A stretch of DNA of 64,000 nucleotides from Hymenobacter monticola. Lineage in GTDB: Bacteria; Bacteroidota; Bacteroidia; Cytophagales; Hymenobacteraceae. The notes beneath the pieces were generated by a model. That model had not been told where the DNA came from. It searched no databases and worked only from the letters and a program-made list of their open reading frames with translations. Both the position numbers and the translations under genes were made by a program. Location of the stretch: positions 186,001 to 250,000 of the forward strand of contig NZ_CP094534.1 of NCBI RefSeq assembly GCF_022811645.1, in the 5' to 3' direction. This document shows, one piece after another, positions 23,858 to 32,983 of the stretch (the stretch's first letter is position 1; every line of letters begins with the position of its first letter).

Positions 23858-24940
23858 CTAGTTGGCCGCTTCCTGCTTTCGGGCTTTCTTGGCCGAGCCG
23901 GCCGCCCGGCGCACCGACGACTGGCGCACCACCAGCGTGGGATGCAACACCAGCTGCTGCAGGGGGCGCGGCGATTCGCTGGCGCGCTGTTTCAGCTCTT
24001 CGAGCAGGATGTCGATGACGTTTTTGGCGATGTCTTCCACGGGTTGCGCTATTACTGTGATAGCCGGCGTGTAGAGCCGGAACAGGTCGTGGTCGTCGTA
24101 GGAAACCAGGGCCAGGTCGTCGGGGATGCGCAGGCCGAGGCGGGTAATGGCCTCTAGGCCGTAGATGCAGAGGTAGTTGGTAGAGAATATCAGCGCATCA
24201 CATTGGCGGTGGCCCTCAATGAAAGTCATGAGGTCGGCAATGACGGCTTCGCGGTCTTTGCTCACGGCTACACGCTTCACGGTTTGGGGCACCTGGTGCT
24301 CCTGCAGGGCGCGCACGTAGCCGTCGAGGCGGTCCTGCATCTGGGTTTGCTCCGAGTCGGTGGTGACGAAGGCGATGTTGGCGAAGCCCTGCGCCAGCAG
24401 GTGCGTGGCGGCCGCGTAGGTGCCTTGAGCGCCGTTTACGACCACGTGATGGGTGGGCAGAGCCGGCAGGTAGCGGTCGAAAAGTACCGTGGGCGTGTGC
24501 TCGCGCAGTATCTCGCCCACCTGCTCCTCAATGCCGGCGGCGGGCACCACAATGTAGCCGTCGACGTGCTGCTCCCGAAACATGGAAATGAGCTGCTTGC
24601 TGCGTTCGGTGTCGTTGTTGGTGCTGCAGTAGATGATGCGGTAGCCGCGCTCGAACGCCTGCCGCTCGATGAGCGAAGCCACCGTGGAGAAGAAGGGGTT
24701 GGCAATGTCTTCCACCACCAGCCCGATGACGTGGGTTTTGCCCGTGCGAAGGCTTTTGGCCAGCTGGTTGGGCTTGTAGCCCACTTCCTGCACGTAGGCC
24801 AGCACGCGTTCGGCCACGGCGTCGCTGATGCGGCTCTGCTTGGCTTTGCCGTTTAGCACCAGCGACACCGTGGCAATGGACACTTCCAGGTGGGCGGCGA
24901 TGTCGCTAATCAGCGTGCGTTTTTTCACCTTTTCGCTCAT
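23858..24940 (-). CDS. LacI-family regulator
   Basis: A 360-residue repressor-type protein. The N-terminal helix-turn-helix is TLISDIAAHLEVSIATVSLV with the hinge helix YKPNQLAKSLRTGKT. The periplasmic-binding-like sensor domain follows, from VIGLVVEDIANPFFS to the C-terminal LVLHPTLVVRQSS. It is divergent from the FucP-type transporter, with promoters back to back in 125 bp, so it probably controls that transporter in response to a sugar. The start at 24940 is the Met just before the HTH; the open frame extends 37 codons further without domain content. The tail KKARKQEAAN is basic and disordered. Confidence 0.88.
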   Translation of the reverse strand: MSEKVKKRTLISDIAAHLEVSIATVSLVLNGKAKQSRISDAVAERVLAYVQEVGYKPNQLAKSLRTGKTHVIGLVVEDIANPFFSTVASLIERQAFERGYRIIYCSTNNDTERSKQLISMFREQHVDGYIVVPAAGIEEQVGEILREHTPTVLFDRYLPALPTHHVVVNGAQGTYAAATHLLAQGFANIAFVTTDSEQTQMQDRLDGYVRALQEHQVPQTVKRVAVSKDREAVIADLMTFIEGHRQCDALIFSTNYLCIYGLEAITRLGLRIPDDLALVSYDDHDLFRLYTPAITVIAQPVEDIAKNVIDILLEELKQRASESPRPLQQLVLHPTLVVRQSSVRRAAGSAKKARKQEAAN

Positions 24941-24960
24941 TTTGGCTTGGGAATAAAGGG

Positions 24961-25017
24961 CAAAGGTAAAGTTCCTAAAACGATTTGGCCGGCCCACTGG
25001 ATTTCCGAGCATCTTTG
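24961..25017. promoter_or_regulatory. Divergent promoters of lacI-type gene and transporter
   Basis: On the minus strand TACCTTTG (complement of 24961-24968) is an exact -7 box for the LacI gene. On the plus strand TTTG (24984-24987) and CATCTTTG (25010-25017) form a likely promoter for the transporter. An operator for the LacI protein would be expected between them. Confidence 0.5.
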
Positions 25018-25064
25018 CGAAGCCCCGCGCCGCACCCATGCGCTTACGCAAAACCGGGGCGTAA

Positions 25065-26387
25065 ATGTCGCCTTATTCTGCCGTTTCCTTTGCCCCATCC
25101 GCGCCCATCTTCCCCATGGCTTCCATCTCCCCCACCTTCCCCAGCCCGGCCGCTGCCGACTCGGGCACGCCGCGCTACACCACGGCCCTGAGCGCCGTTA
25201 CTACCCTGTTTTTCCTGTGGGGCTTCATCACCTGCCTCAACGACATCCTCATTCCCTACCTGAAAGCCATTTTCCAGCTGAGCTTCGCCCAGGCCAACCT
25301 CATCAACCTGTGCTTTTTCGGGGCTTATTTTTTCATGAGCATCCCGGCCGGGTGGCTGGTGGCGCGCGTGGGCTACAAGCGGGGCATGCTCCTGGGGTTT
25401 GCGGTGGCCGCGCTGGGGGCGTATTTGTTTTATCCGGCGGCGGCGCAGCGGGTGTACGGGCTGTTTCTGGGGGCGCTGTTCGTGCTGGCCTCGGGCATCA
25501 CGGTGCTGCAGGTGGCGGCCAACCCGTACGTGGCCATTCTGGGGCCGGCACGGTCGGCGTCGGCCCGGCTCACGCTCACGCAGGCGTTCAACTCGCTGGG
25601 CACCACGCTGGCGCCGCTGCTGGGCAGCGCCCTTATCCTGAGCCATTTGCCCAAGCTGACAACAGCCGCCAGCGCGGCCGCCATCGACGTGACGGCCGTG
25701 CAGGTTCCCTACCTCGCCATCGGCACTGCGCTGCTGCTCATCAGCCTGCTGCTGAGCCGCGTGCACCTGCCCCAGATTGAGCCGCCCACCGAGCCGGTGG
25801 CCGATGTGGCCGCCGATTCGGTGCGGGCCTGGCACTACCGGCACCTGGTGCTGGGCGTGGTGGGCATTTTTGTGTACGTGGGCGCCGAGGTGGCCATTGG
25901 CTCGCACATCGCCAACTACCTGACCCTGCCCGACGTGATGGGCCTCAGCCTGGCCGACGCGGGCCCGCGCGTGTCGCTGTACTGGGGCGGGGCCATGGTG
26001 GGGCGCTTTGTGGGCGCCTACGTGCTCAATAAGTTCACGCCGGCCAAAGCACTTGCCTTCAATGCGGTAATGGCGGTGGTGCTGCTACTTATTTCGGTGA
26101 ATACCACCGGGGCGGTGGCCATGTGGAGCCTGCTGGCCGTGGGTTTGATGAACTCCATTATGTGGCCGGTGATATTCCCGCTGGCCCTGGCCGGCCTGGG
26201 GCGCCACACCGAGGCCGGCTCGGGGCTGTTGTGCACGGCCGTGGTGGGTGGGGCGCTGGTTCCCATGCTGTTCGGCGTGGTGGCCGACCACCACGGCCTG
26301 CGCGTGGCCCTGCTGCTGCCGGTGCTGTGCTACGCCTACATCGTGTGGTATGGGCTGCGCGGCAGCCGCCGCAATGCCGTGGTATAA
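25065..26387 (+). CDS. FucP-family sugar:proton symporter (MFS)
   Basis: A 440-residue, roughly 12-helix transporter of the L-fucose/glucose-galactose MFS family. Signatures are TTLFFLWGFITCLNDILIPY in helix 1, QANLINLCFFGAYFFMSIPA in helix 2, VGYKRGMLLG, QVAANPYVAILG in helix 5, and LTLTQAFNSLGTTLAPLLGS. The C-terminal half contains VGAEVAIGSHIANYL and ends WYGLRGSRRN. The ATG at 25116 gives a shorter protein (MASISPTF) and is an equally good start. The gene lies between two LacI-family genes, suggesting a sugar-uptake unit. Confidence 0.9.
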   Translation: MSPYSAVSFAPSAPIFPMASISPTFPSPAAADSGTPRYTTALSAVTTLFFLWGFITCLNDILIPYLKAIFQLSFAQANLINLCFFGAYFFMSIPAGWLVARVGYKRGMLLGFAVAALGAYLFYPAAAQRVYGLFLGALFVLASGITVLQVAANPYVAILGPARSASARLTLTQAFNSLGTTLAPLLGSALILSHLPKLTTAASAAAIDVTAVQVPYLAIGTALLLISLLLSRVHLPQIEPPTEPVADVAADSVRAWHYRHLVLGVVGIFVYVGAEVAIGSHIANYLTLPDVMGLSLADAGPRVSLYWGGAMVGRFVGAYVLNKFTPAKALAFNAVMAVVLLLISVNTTGAVAMWSLLAVGLMNSIMWPVIFPLALAGLGRHTEAGSGLLCTAVVGGALVPMLFGVVADHHGLRVALLLPVLCYAYIVWYGLRGSRRNAVV

Positions 26388-26495
26388 CCCGGCTGACGCT
26401 TGTCCGCTCAGGTTTTGGGGCTATTTTGGGCAAAGTACGCCCGTTGGCCATTGCCGGCAGCGCTGCCTCTCCTTGCGTTTCTAATGCCCTGACCC

Positions 26496-27548
26496 ATGCC
26501 TGCAAAAAAACAACAGACGTCCATCCGCGACCTCGCCCAGCAGCTTAACCTTTCCATCTCAACAGTTTCGCGGGCGCTGGCCGACCACAAAGACATCAGC
26601 GAAAGCACCAAGCAGCGGGTGCGCGAGCTGGCCCAGCAGCTCAGCTACCGCCCCAATCAGCTGGCCGCCGCCCTGCGCAAAGGCCACAGCAAAACGCTGG
26701 GCGTGGTGGTGCCCCACATCAAAGGCTACTTTTTTCCGGCTGTCCTGAACGGCATCGAGAAAGTGGCCACCCGCGAAGGCTTCAACGTGCTCATGTGCCA
26801 GAGCAACGAAGACGTGCGGCGCGAGCAGCGCAACATCGAAACCTTCCTCGATGCGCAGGTGGAAGGCATCCTCATCTCGGTATCGGCTACCACGCACGGC
26901 GAGGTCCAGCACTTCGAGCAGGTGCGGCGCCAGGGCATTCCATTGGTTTTTTTCGACCGCGTGCCCGAGCTGCCCCAGAGCATGGCCGTCATTCTCGACG
27001 ATTTTCAGGGCGCCTACCGGGCCGTGGCCCACCTCATTGCGCAGGGCTGCACGCGCATTGCCCACCTGGCCGGCCCCCAGCACCTCAACACCAGCCGCAA
27101 CCGCTACCTGGGCTACCGCGAAGCCCTGCGCGCCCACGGCCTCGACTACCAGGAAGAATGGACCTACTCGCTGCCCGCTCTCACCCACGAGGCCGGCCGC
27201 CTGGGCATGCAGCACCTGCTGGCTCTTGATGCTGGCCTCGACGCCGTGTTTGCCGCCTACGCCATTCCCACGGTGGGCGCCATGGAGGTGCTGCGCGACC
27301 AGGGCCGCCGCGTGCCGCAGGACCTGGCCGTGGCCTGTTTCAGCAACGACCCTTTCACGGCCATGACGCAGCCGCAAATCACCGTCATCGACCAGCGCCC
27401 TGAGCAAATGGGTGAAACCGCCGTGCGCCTGTTTCTGCAGCTGCTCAAGCGCGGCCCGGCCTACACCCCACCCCACCTCATGCTCAAGCCCGAGCTGGTG
27501 ATTCGCACCTCCTCGCTGCACCGCTCGCAGGAAAGTCTGGTGCGGTAA
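26496..27548 (+). CDS. LacI-family regulator
   Basis: A 350-residue regulator. The HTH is SIRDLAQQLNLSISTVSRAL, the hinge region YRPNQLAAALRKGHSKTLGV, and the sensor domain follows with GYFFPAVLNGIEKVA, PLVFFDRVPELP and VIDQRPEQMGETAV. It is about 100 bp downstream of the transporter on the same strand and could be co-transcribed. It is distinct in sequence from the LacI protein at 23858, so the transporter may answer to two regulators or one of them may act elsewhere. Confidence 0.88.
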   Translation: MPAKKQQTSIRDLAQQLNLSISTVSRALADHKDISESTKQRVRELAQQLSYRPNQLAAALRKGHSKTLGVVVPHIKGYFFPAVLNGIEKVATREGFNVLMCQSNEDVRREQRNIETFLDAQVEGILISVSATTHGEVQHFEQVRRQGIPLVFFDRVPELPQSMAVILDDFQGAYRAVAHLIAQGCTRIAHLAGPQHLNTSRNRYLGYREALRAHGLDYQEEWTYSLPALTHEAGRLGMQHLLALDAGLDAVFAAYAIPTVGAMEVLRDQGRRVPQDLAVACFSNDPFTAMTQPQITVIDQRPEQMGETAVRLFLQLLKRGPAYTPPHLMLKPELVIRTSSLHRSQESLVR

Positions 27549-27551
27549 CGT

Positions 27552-27645
27552 CGTTTGCCCCGGTCGGACCGGTTGAAGACCCAACGATTTCGTTCGTGCT
27601 ACGACCGGTCGGACCGCCTAGGGCGGTCGGACCGGAGCAAACGGC
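27552..27645. repeat. Inverted repeat built from GGTCGGACCG units
   Basis: CGTTTGCCCCGGTCGGACCG at the left mirrors CGGTCGGACCGGAGCAAACG at the right. The unit CGGTCGGACCG occurs three times in 75 bp and includes an internal hairpin around CGCCTAGGGCG. It separates convergent genes and may terminate both. Confidence 0.75.
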
Positions 27646-27653
27646 AACTTATA

Positions 27654-28106
27654 CTATACCAACTCCTTGCGCAAGCACACACTATTCTCCACGCCGATGT
27701 ATTGGCCGTAGTTGGGCGTGAATGCATAGCCGCTCTTCTCATAGAGCCGAATGGCTTCGGGCTGCTTTTTGCCGGTTTCAAGCACGCAGGCGGCGTAGCC
27801 CAGCTCCCCGGCCCAGCGTTCCAGCTCGGCCAGCACGGCGGGCGCCACGCCGGCGCCACGGTGCGCCGGCTGCACAAACATGCGCTTCACTTCCATCTGA
27901 TTGGCATCAAATTCTTTGATGGCACCGCAGCCCACGGGGTCGTCGCCCTCGTAGGCCACCACCACGTGGTTGATTTTGTCAATTTTGTTGAATTGGGCAT
28001 AGAAAGCGTGCTCGGCTCCGTCGCGGCGGGCCAGGTCCTGGTCGAGCAGTTGCACGAGGGCGCGGAAATCAGGGGTTTCGGAGGTGGTGCGAACGAGGCG
28101 CAGCAT
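27654..28106 (-). CDS. GNAT acetyltransferase
   Basis: A 150-residue N-acetyltransferase. The acetyl-CoA pyrophosphate loop region reads KRMFVQPAHRGAGVAPAVLA, a degenerate Q/RxxGxG/A, followed by the C-terminal strand-helix YAACVLETGKKQPEAIRLYE and KSGY. The substrate is unknown. Its start is five bases from the stop of the response regulator upstream, so it is the last gene of the Kai operon. Confidence 0.82.
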   Translation of the reverse strand: MLRLVRTTSETPDFRALVQLLDQDLARRDGAEHAFYAQFNKIDKINHVVVAYEGDDPVGCGAIKEFDANQMEVKRMFVQPAHRGAGVAPAVLAELERWAGELGYAACVLETGKKQPEAIRLYEKSGYAFTPNYGQYIGVENSVCLRKELV

Positions 28107-28111
28107 GGCTT

Positions 28112-28531
28112 TTACTCTGGTAACTGGCGGTTGAAGTGGTTTTTCAGCACGTCGTTCAGCTTTTCCCTGGTCAGCGGCTTGTTCAGGAAGCCGCCGATGT
28201 TAAGGCGCTGCACGCGGTCCACGTCCTGCGGGTGCAGCGAGGTGGTGAGCATGACGATGATAATGGCGTCTTTTTCGGGCAGCGGCAATTCGTTGTAGGC
28301 TTCGAGGAACTGGAAGCCGTCCATCACCGGCATTTTCACGTCGAGCAGAATCAGGGCCGGGCAGTCGGGCGTGGCCTCGTGGCAATGGGTTTTCACCAGT
28401 TCCAGCGCTTCCTGGCCATTCAAAGCCACCAGCAGCTTGTCGGTGATTTCCAGCCGGCTGATGAGCAGCTTGTTGAGGTAGTTGGTCGTTTGGTCGTCGT
28501 CGACGAGCAGCGCGCACGAGAGCTTTTGCAT
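28112..28531 (-). CDS. Single-domain response regulator
   Basis: A 139-residue receiver domain with no output domain. The acidic pocket is in LLVDDDQTTN, the phosphoacceptor Asp in LILLDVKMPVMDGF, Thr in VMLTTSLHP and Lys in GFLNKPLTREKL. The start at 28531 (MQKLSCALLVDDD) removes 16 implausible residues. It lies 51 bp downstream of the PAS histidine kinase and is its likely partner; a receiver-only protein would act by protein contact or as a phosphate sink. Confidence 0.88.
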   Translation of the reverse strand: MQKLSCALLVDDDQTTNYLNKLLISRLEITDKLLVALNGQEALELVKTHCHEATPDCPALILLDVKMPVMDGFQFLEAYNELPLPEKDAIIIVMLTTSLHPQDVDRVQRLNIGGFLNKPLTREKLNDVLKNHFNRQLPE

Positions 28532-28582
28532 GGGTAAATCAGCCGAAAAACGGACGTAGCAAACCGCCCGAAACGGCACGGA

Positions 28583-30304
28583 CTACCGGCTAAAGTACAC
28601 CCAAAAAGTAGTGCCGCGCCCCAACTCGCTTTGCACCGTGATGCGCCCCCCGGCGTTTTCCACCATCTTCTTCACCATATAAAGCCCAATACCCGAGCCC
28701 TCCACGTGGTCGTGGAAGCGCTGGAACATGCCGAACAGCTTCTGCTCGCTCGTGGCGTCGAGGCCCAGGCCGTTGTCCTGCACTTCGAGCACCACGGCCC
28801 CGCCCTCGGGGCGGGCGCGCAGGCGCACTTGCGGCACCCGGTCGGGGGCGCGGTACTTGAGGGCGTTCGAGAGCAGGTTGAACACCACCGAGCGCAGGTT
28901 TTTTTCCGAAAACATCACCGAAGGGGCGGCCTGCACGTCCACTTCCAGTTCCGCACCAGTGCTTTGCAACAGGGGCTCCAGGTCGAGGCGCACGTCGCGC
29001 ACCACGGCGGCCAGGTCCACGGGCTCGGTGGGCAGGCCGTGTTCTTTTTGCAGCTTGCTCACGTCGGTGAGCTGCCCGATGGTGCGCTTGAAGCGGTTCA
29101 CCGATTCCTGCATGAGGTGCAGAATGGGCTGCACGGGCTCGCGCTCGATGATATCGGGCGGCAGCTCCGTCAGCAGCGCATCAAGCAGGCCCTCGATGTT
29201 GCTGATGGGCGCCTTGAGGTCGTGGCTGGCGGTGTAGATGAAGTTGTCCAAATCCACGTTCACGCGGGTGAGCTGGGCATTGTAGTCGCGCAGCTCGCGC
29301 TGGCCCTGGTCGATGCGCTCCAGGGCCAGCTTGTGTTCGTGAATGTCGGTGTAGGTGCCAATCCACTGCATAATCTCGCCCTGCTCGTTGCGAGAGGGCT
29401 GGGCCCGGCCCAGCATCCAGCGGTAGTCGCCGGCGCCGTTGCGGATGCGGCACTCCACCTCGAAGGGCGCGCCGGTGCGCAGGCTTTCGTCCCAGCGGGC
29501 CAGGGTGGCGGGGGCGTCGTCGGGGTGCAGGCGCTCGCGCCAGGCCCTCCCGATGCTGGGCCCCTCGCCGGGCGCCTGGCCGATGTAGTCGTACCAGCGG
29601 CGGTTGCGGTAGGTGTTGGCGCCGGTGGGGCTCACCGTCCAGGCAATCTGCGAAATGCCTTCCAGCATGCGGCTGGCTTCGGCGGCGGCGCGCTCGCCGG
29701 CCAGGCGGGCGGCTTCCTCGCGCTTTAGCTCGGCGTTGGTGCGGTCGAGCAGCTCGTTTTGCTCCTCCACCTGCGCCCGAATGGCCGTGATTTCGCGCTG
29801 GGCCGAGAGGTCGGTCACAATCACGGCCAGCGTGGGTGTCTCGTTGAAGCTCAACACGTTCATGCTCACCGAAAACGGCACCAGCGCGCCGTTGCGGGTT
29901 TGCAGCGGCAGTTCGCCCTTGCTCTTGCCTTCGGCCCAGCCCTTGAGCAGCAGCCCGGCCCAGTACTCCTGAAACGCCAAGGGCACAAAGGTTTCGAAGG
30001 CGCTGCCCATCACCTCGCTCAGGGCGCACTCCAGCAGGCCGGCCAGGCTGGCGTTGCAGTAGAGCACGGTGGCGTCGTCGCTGAGCAGCAGGGCGCCCTC
30101 GTTCATCTGTTCGATGAGGGTGCGGTAGCCCTGGTCGGCGCCCTGCAGCGTAAAAATGCGCGGCCCCTCGACACCCTGCACGGCTAGCGCGTCCACGGCC
30201 CCGGTCCGGATGGCGTGAATGAGGTCCTGGGCTTCTTCCAGCTGGTAGCGCAGCTCCTCGTTGGCCCGGGCCAGCTCGGCGGCCGTGAGCGGAGTACTAC
30301 TCAT
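28583..30304 (-). CDS. PAS-PAS histidine kinase of the Kai operon
   Basis: A 573-residue cytoplasmic kinase without membrane segments. An N-terminal coiled coil (1-35) is followed by PAS 1 (about 55-170, LSDDATVLYCNASLAGLLEC), a coiled coil (165-215), PAS 2 with PAC (215-325, HPDD...DYRWMLGRAQPSRNEQG), HisKA with His361 in YTASHDLKAPISN, and HATPase with N box LRSVVFNLLSNALKY, DNGLGL and GSGIGLYMVKKMV. Its start overlaps the stop of the upstream kaiB by eight bases (ATGAGTAG), so the two are translationally coupled. Position suggests that it reads the Kai proteins, as SasA does in cyanobacteria, but by a different architecture. Confidence 0.9.
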   Translation of the reverse strand: MSSTPLTAAELARANEELRYQLEEAQDLIHAIRTGAVDALAVQGVEGPRIFTLQGADQGYRTLIEQMNEGALLLSDDATVLYCNASLAGLLECALSEVMGSAFETFVPLAFQEYWAGLLLKGWAEGKSKGELPLQTRNGALVPFSVSMNVLSFNETPTLAVIVTDLSAQREITAIRAQVEEQNELLDRTNAELKREEAARLAGERAAAEASRMLEGISQIAWTVSPTGANTYRNRRWYDYIGQAPGEGPSIGRAWRERLHPDDAPATLARWDESLRTGAPFEVECRIRNGAGDYRWMLGRAQPSRNEQGEIMQWIGTYTDIHEHKLALERIDQGQRELRDYNAQLTRVNVDLDNFIYTASHDLKAPISNIEGLLDALLTELPPDIIEREPVQPILHLMQESVNRFKRTIGQLTDVSKLQKEHGLPTEPVDLAAVVRDVRLDLEPLLQSTGAELEVDVQAAPSVMFSEKNLRSVVFNLLSNALKYRAPDRVPQVRLRARPEGGAVVLEVQDNGLGLDATSEQKLFGMFQRFHDHVEGSGIGLYMVKKMVENAGGRITVQSELGRGTTFWVYFSR

Positions 30305-30647
30305 GGTGGGGCGCGTCGTCGGGAGGGGGCGTCAGGCCCAAGGCCTTGAGCACCCGTTCGCGGTCGGAGAGGTCGCCCACCAGCCGGCGCACCAGGCCGG
30401 GTTTCAGCTTGATGAGGGTGGGCACGCCGATGAGGTCTTCCTGCTGGGCCAGCGCGGGCTGCTGAAAAATATCCACAATCAGCAGCTCGTAGCGCCCTTT
30501 CAGGTACTGCTCGCAGATGTCCTTGATGTTGCGCACGGCGCGCGTCGAGTTCAGTGTGGCCCCCGTGATGTAGAGGTGCAGCACGTATTCGGGGCCGGCC
30601 GGCGCGGCGGAAGCGTCCGGAAATTCCGGAAATGGTTCAGGTTCCAT
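30297..30647 (-). CDS. kaiB: KaiB-like protein (second copy)
   Basis: A 116-residue thioredoxin-like fold protein. The KaiB core is YVLHLYITGATLNSTRAVRN, IKDICEQYLKGRYELLIVDI and GVPTLIKLKPGLVRRLVGDL. It has an acidic, Pro-rich N-terminal extension of about 18 residues and a His/Asp-rich tail. It overlaps the kinase gene by eight bases and follows the other kaiB by six. Two adjacent but divergent KaiB copies suggest different partners or states of one KaiC. Confidence 0.9.
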   Translation of the reverse strand: MEPEPFPEFPDASAAPAGPEYVLHLYITGATLNSTRAVRNIKDICEQYLKGRYELLIVDIFQQPALAQQEDLIGVPTLIKLKPGLVRRLVGDLSDRERVLKALGLTPPPDDAPHHE

Positions 30648-30653
30648 CGGCCG

Positions 30654-30968
30654 TTACTTGCTCAGCATGGGGCGCACGTCGAGGCCCACCAACACCTTTT
30701 CTTCGTTCGAGAGGTCGCCGATGATTTTGCGAATGGGCTCGGGCACCTTGCGCACCAGCGTGGGGATGGCCAGAATCTGGTCGCCCTCGGCCAGCTGCGG
30801 ATTCACCAGCAAGTCAATGACCTCCAGCTTGTAGCGGCCCTTGAGGTGCTGCTCGCAGTAGCGGCGCAGGTTGGCCACGGCCGTCACCGACTTGGGCGTT
30901 TGGCCGGCCACGTACAGGCGCAATTCCCAGGTTTCTTCGTCGAGGGGGTCGTTAAAATCTTCAGCCAT
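30654..30968 (-). CDS. kaiB: KaiB-like protein (first copy)
   Basis: A 104-residue KaiB homologue: [40 protein letters not shown], and [20 protein letters not shown]. The start [13 protein letters not shown] at 30968 is preferred over a Met 14 codons upstream. It lies 47 bp after kaiC. In the cyanobacterial clock KaiB binds phosphorylated KaiC in a fold-switched state; whether this one switches fold cannot be seen here. Confidence 0.92.
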   Translation of the reverse strand: MAEDFNDPLDEETWELRLYVAGQTPKSVTAVANLRRYCEQHLKGRYKLEVIDLLVNPQLAEGDQILAIPTLVRKVPEPIRKIIGDLSNEEKVLVGLDVRPMLSK

Positions 30969-31015
30969 GGAAAAGGGAATGAAAGCGGAGGCCGGAGGCA
31001 CCTCCTTCATACGGG

Positions 31016-32758
31016 TTACTTGCCGGTTTCGCCGGGATTCGGCGCTTTCGGCGCGGGCGGGTTGGCGGAGGCAATGCGCTGCTTGCCGCTGCTGAGGGCT
31101 TCGTTGCGGGTTTGCTCGTGGGTGCTGATTTGGCGCAGCTCTTCCTCCACGCTCTCAAACTCGGTGCGCAGGTTGGCAATGTTGGCTTCGAGCATGCGGC
31201 GGCGGCGCTCCAGTTCCCGGTCGCGGCGCTCGGCTTCCTGCTGGGCGGCCAGGGTCTGGGCGTGCTCTTCCAGCTGCTGGGTGAGGCGGCTGGCGCCGGT
31301 CACGATGCCCGTCGGGCCGAGCACCACGTCGAGCAGCTCAATGCCGCGTTCGGTCACGATGAACTCGCGCACTTGGTTGGAATGGGCCATGCCGCGCGAT
31401 TTGAGGATGCTCAGGCCGCGGTTGCGCTCGCCCACGCCTTCGAGGTCGCGCACCGAAATCCAGGTATCGACCAGCGACGACACGCCTTCGTCGGTCATTT
31501 CCTGCTGCAGGCCGCGCCCGCTCACCAGGGCCGTAAACAGGGCCGTGATGCCATTCACCTTCAGAAAATCGATGAGGCGCGTGAGCATGCTTCGCACCTC
31601 CGAAATGTTGCCGACGGTGATGAGGTTGGTGATGGGGTCGATGACCACGGCGTCGGGCTTGAACTCCTTCACCAGGCGGTGCAGGGTCACGAGGTGCTGT
31701 TCCAGGCCGTTAAGCGTGGGGCGCGAGGCCTCGATGCGCAGGCGCCCTTCGGCCACATGGTGGTGCAGGTCGATGCCCACCGACGCCATGTTGCGGGTGA
31801 GCTGCTGCGGCGATTCTTCGAACGCGAAAAACAGGCAGCGCTGGCCTTTCTGGCAGATTTTGCCGGCAAAGGCGGCGGCCAGCGTGGTTTTGGCCGTGCC
31901 GGCGGTGCCGGTGATGAGCACGCTGCTGCCCTGGTAAAAGCCGCGCAGTCCGAACATGTCGTCCAAAGCCGGAATGCCCGACGACACGATGTTGTTCGAC
32001 ACCTCGTGCTCGAGGCGCAGGGAGGTGACGGGCAGCACCGAAATACCGTCCTCGGTTATCAGATAAGGGTATTCGTTGGTGCCGTGGGTGCTGCCGCGGT
32101 ACTTCACAATGCGCAGCCGCCGGGTGGTAATCTGGTCTATGACGCGGTTGTCGAGCAGAATCACGCAGTCCGATACGTACTCTTCAAGCCCCTGGCGGGT
32201 GAGCGAGCCGTCGCCGCGCTCGGCGGTGATGACGGTGGTCACGCCCCGGTCCTTGAGCCAGCGGAACAGGCGGCGGATTTCGGAGCGCAGCACGGCTTGG
32301 TTGGGAAAGCCCGAAAACAGCGACTCGATGGTGTCGAGCACCACGCGCTTGGCCCCGATGGAGTCGATGGCGTAGCCCAGCCGGATGAACAGGCCCTCCA
32401 GGTCGTACTCGCCGGTTTCTTCAATCTCGGAGCGGTCGACGTGCACGTGGTCGACGCGCAGCAGCTTGCGTTCCTGCAGGTCCTTCAGGTCGAAGCCCAG
32501 GGAAGTCACGTTGGCAGCCAGCTCTTCGCCGGTTTCCTCGAAGGCCATGAGCACGCCTGGCTCGTCGAATTCCTGAATGCCGCGCACCAGGAATTCAATG
32601 CCCATCAGCGTTTTACCACAGCCCGCGCTGCCGCAAATGAGCGTGGGCCGGCCCTTCGGCAAGCCCCCTTCGGTTATTTCGTCGAGGCCCTCAATGCCGG
32701 TGGGCGACTTGGGGAGCTGGGGCAGCGCGGTAGGCTTGGAGAAGGTATTTTCCTGCAT
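31016..32758 (-). CDS. kaiC: KaiC-like double-domain ATPase
   Basis: A 580-residue tandem RecA ATPase. Domain CI has Walker A GSAGCGKT (43-50) and catalytic EE (74-75). Domain CII has GTAGTAKT (284-291) and EE (314-315). The autophosphorylation site of cyanobacterial KaiC (Ser431-Thr432 in an ISTITDT context) aligns with VSSLVDT, giving Ser427-Ser428, with Thr422 matching Thr426. The C-terminal 485-545 is a charged coiled coil followed by a Pro/Ala tail, longer than in cyanobacteria. It heads a kaiC-kaiB-kaiB-kinase-receiver-GNAT operon; no kaiA is present. Confidence 0.93.
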   Translation of the reverse strand: MQENTFSKPTALPQLPKSPTGIEGLDEITEGGLPKGRPTLICGSAGCGKTLMGIEFLVRGIQEFDEPGVLMAFEETGEELAANVTSLGFDLKDLQERKLLRVDHVHVDRSEIEETGEYDLEGLFIRLGYAIDSIGAKRVVLDTIESLFSGFPNQAVLRSEIRRLFRWLKDRGVTTVITAERGDGSLTRQGLEEYVSDCVILLDNRVIDQITTRRLRIVKYRGSTHGTNEYPYLITEDGISVLPVTSLRLEHEVSNNIVSSGIPALDDMFGLRGFYQGSSVLITGTAGTAKTTLAAAFAGKICQKGQRCLFFAFEESPQQLTRNMASVGIDLHHHVAEGRLRIEASRPTLNGLEQHLVTLHRLVKEFKPDAVVIDPITNLITVGNISEVRSMLTRLIDFLKVNGITALFTALVSGRGLQQEMTDEGVSSLVDTWISVRDLEGVGERNRGLSILKSRGMAHSNQVREFIVTERGIELLDVVLGPTGIVTGASRLTQQLEEHAQTLAAQQEAERRDRELERRRRMLEANIANLRTEFESVEEELRQISTHEQTRNEALSSGKQRIASANPPAPKAPNPGETGK

Positions 32759-32777
32759 GAAAAAAGGGATAACCTAG

Positions 32778-32785
32778 CAAAGGTA
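32778..32785 (-). promoter_or_regulatory. -7 box upstream of kaiC
   Basis: On the minus strand the sequence is TACCTTTG, an exact TAnnTTTG box, about 20 bp before the kaiC start. No clear TTG lies at the expected distance. Confidence 0.5.
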
Positions 32786-32843
32786 ATCGGTGCGGCATGC
32801 ATAATGGTTTAAGCCGGTGAGACCTCACTACCGTTTCACCTGA

Positions 32844-32961
32844 CGTGACGCCTCACCCCCGGCCCCTCTCCGAAGGGAGAGGGGAGCCAGCCGGTTCATA
32901 ACCATGCAAGACCGGTGCCCCCTCTCCCCATGGAGAGGGGGTCAGGGGGTGAGGCGTCACG
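32844..32961. repeat. Double-hairpin inverted repeat, CCTCACCCCC family
   Basis: CGTGACGCCTCACCCCCGGC at the left mirrors GGGGGTGAGGCGTCACG at the right. Each arm also folds on itself (CCCCTCTCCGAAGGGAGAGG and CCCTCTCCCCATGGAGAGGG). It lies between the kaiC promoter and the end of the next minus-strand gene. Related copies are at 42652 and 58057. Confidence 0.85.
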
Positions 32962-32983
32962 CCTGCGCCGTAATAATATTACC

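Noticed and set aside
27552..27645. Operator for the LacI protein encoded just upstream
   Set aside because: GGTCGGACCG units lie downstream of the gene at convergent ends and form hairpins, so a terminator or repeat is likelier.
30261..32812. Long plus-strand frames opposite kaiB and kaiC
   Set aside because: Antisense shadows; the minus strand carries KaiB and KaiC motifs.
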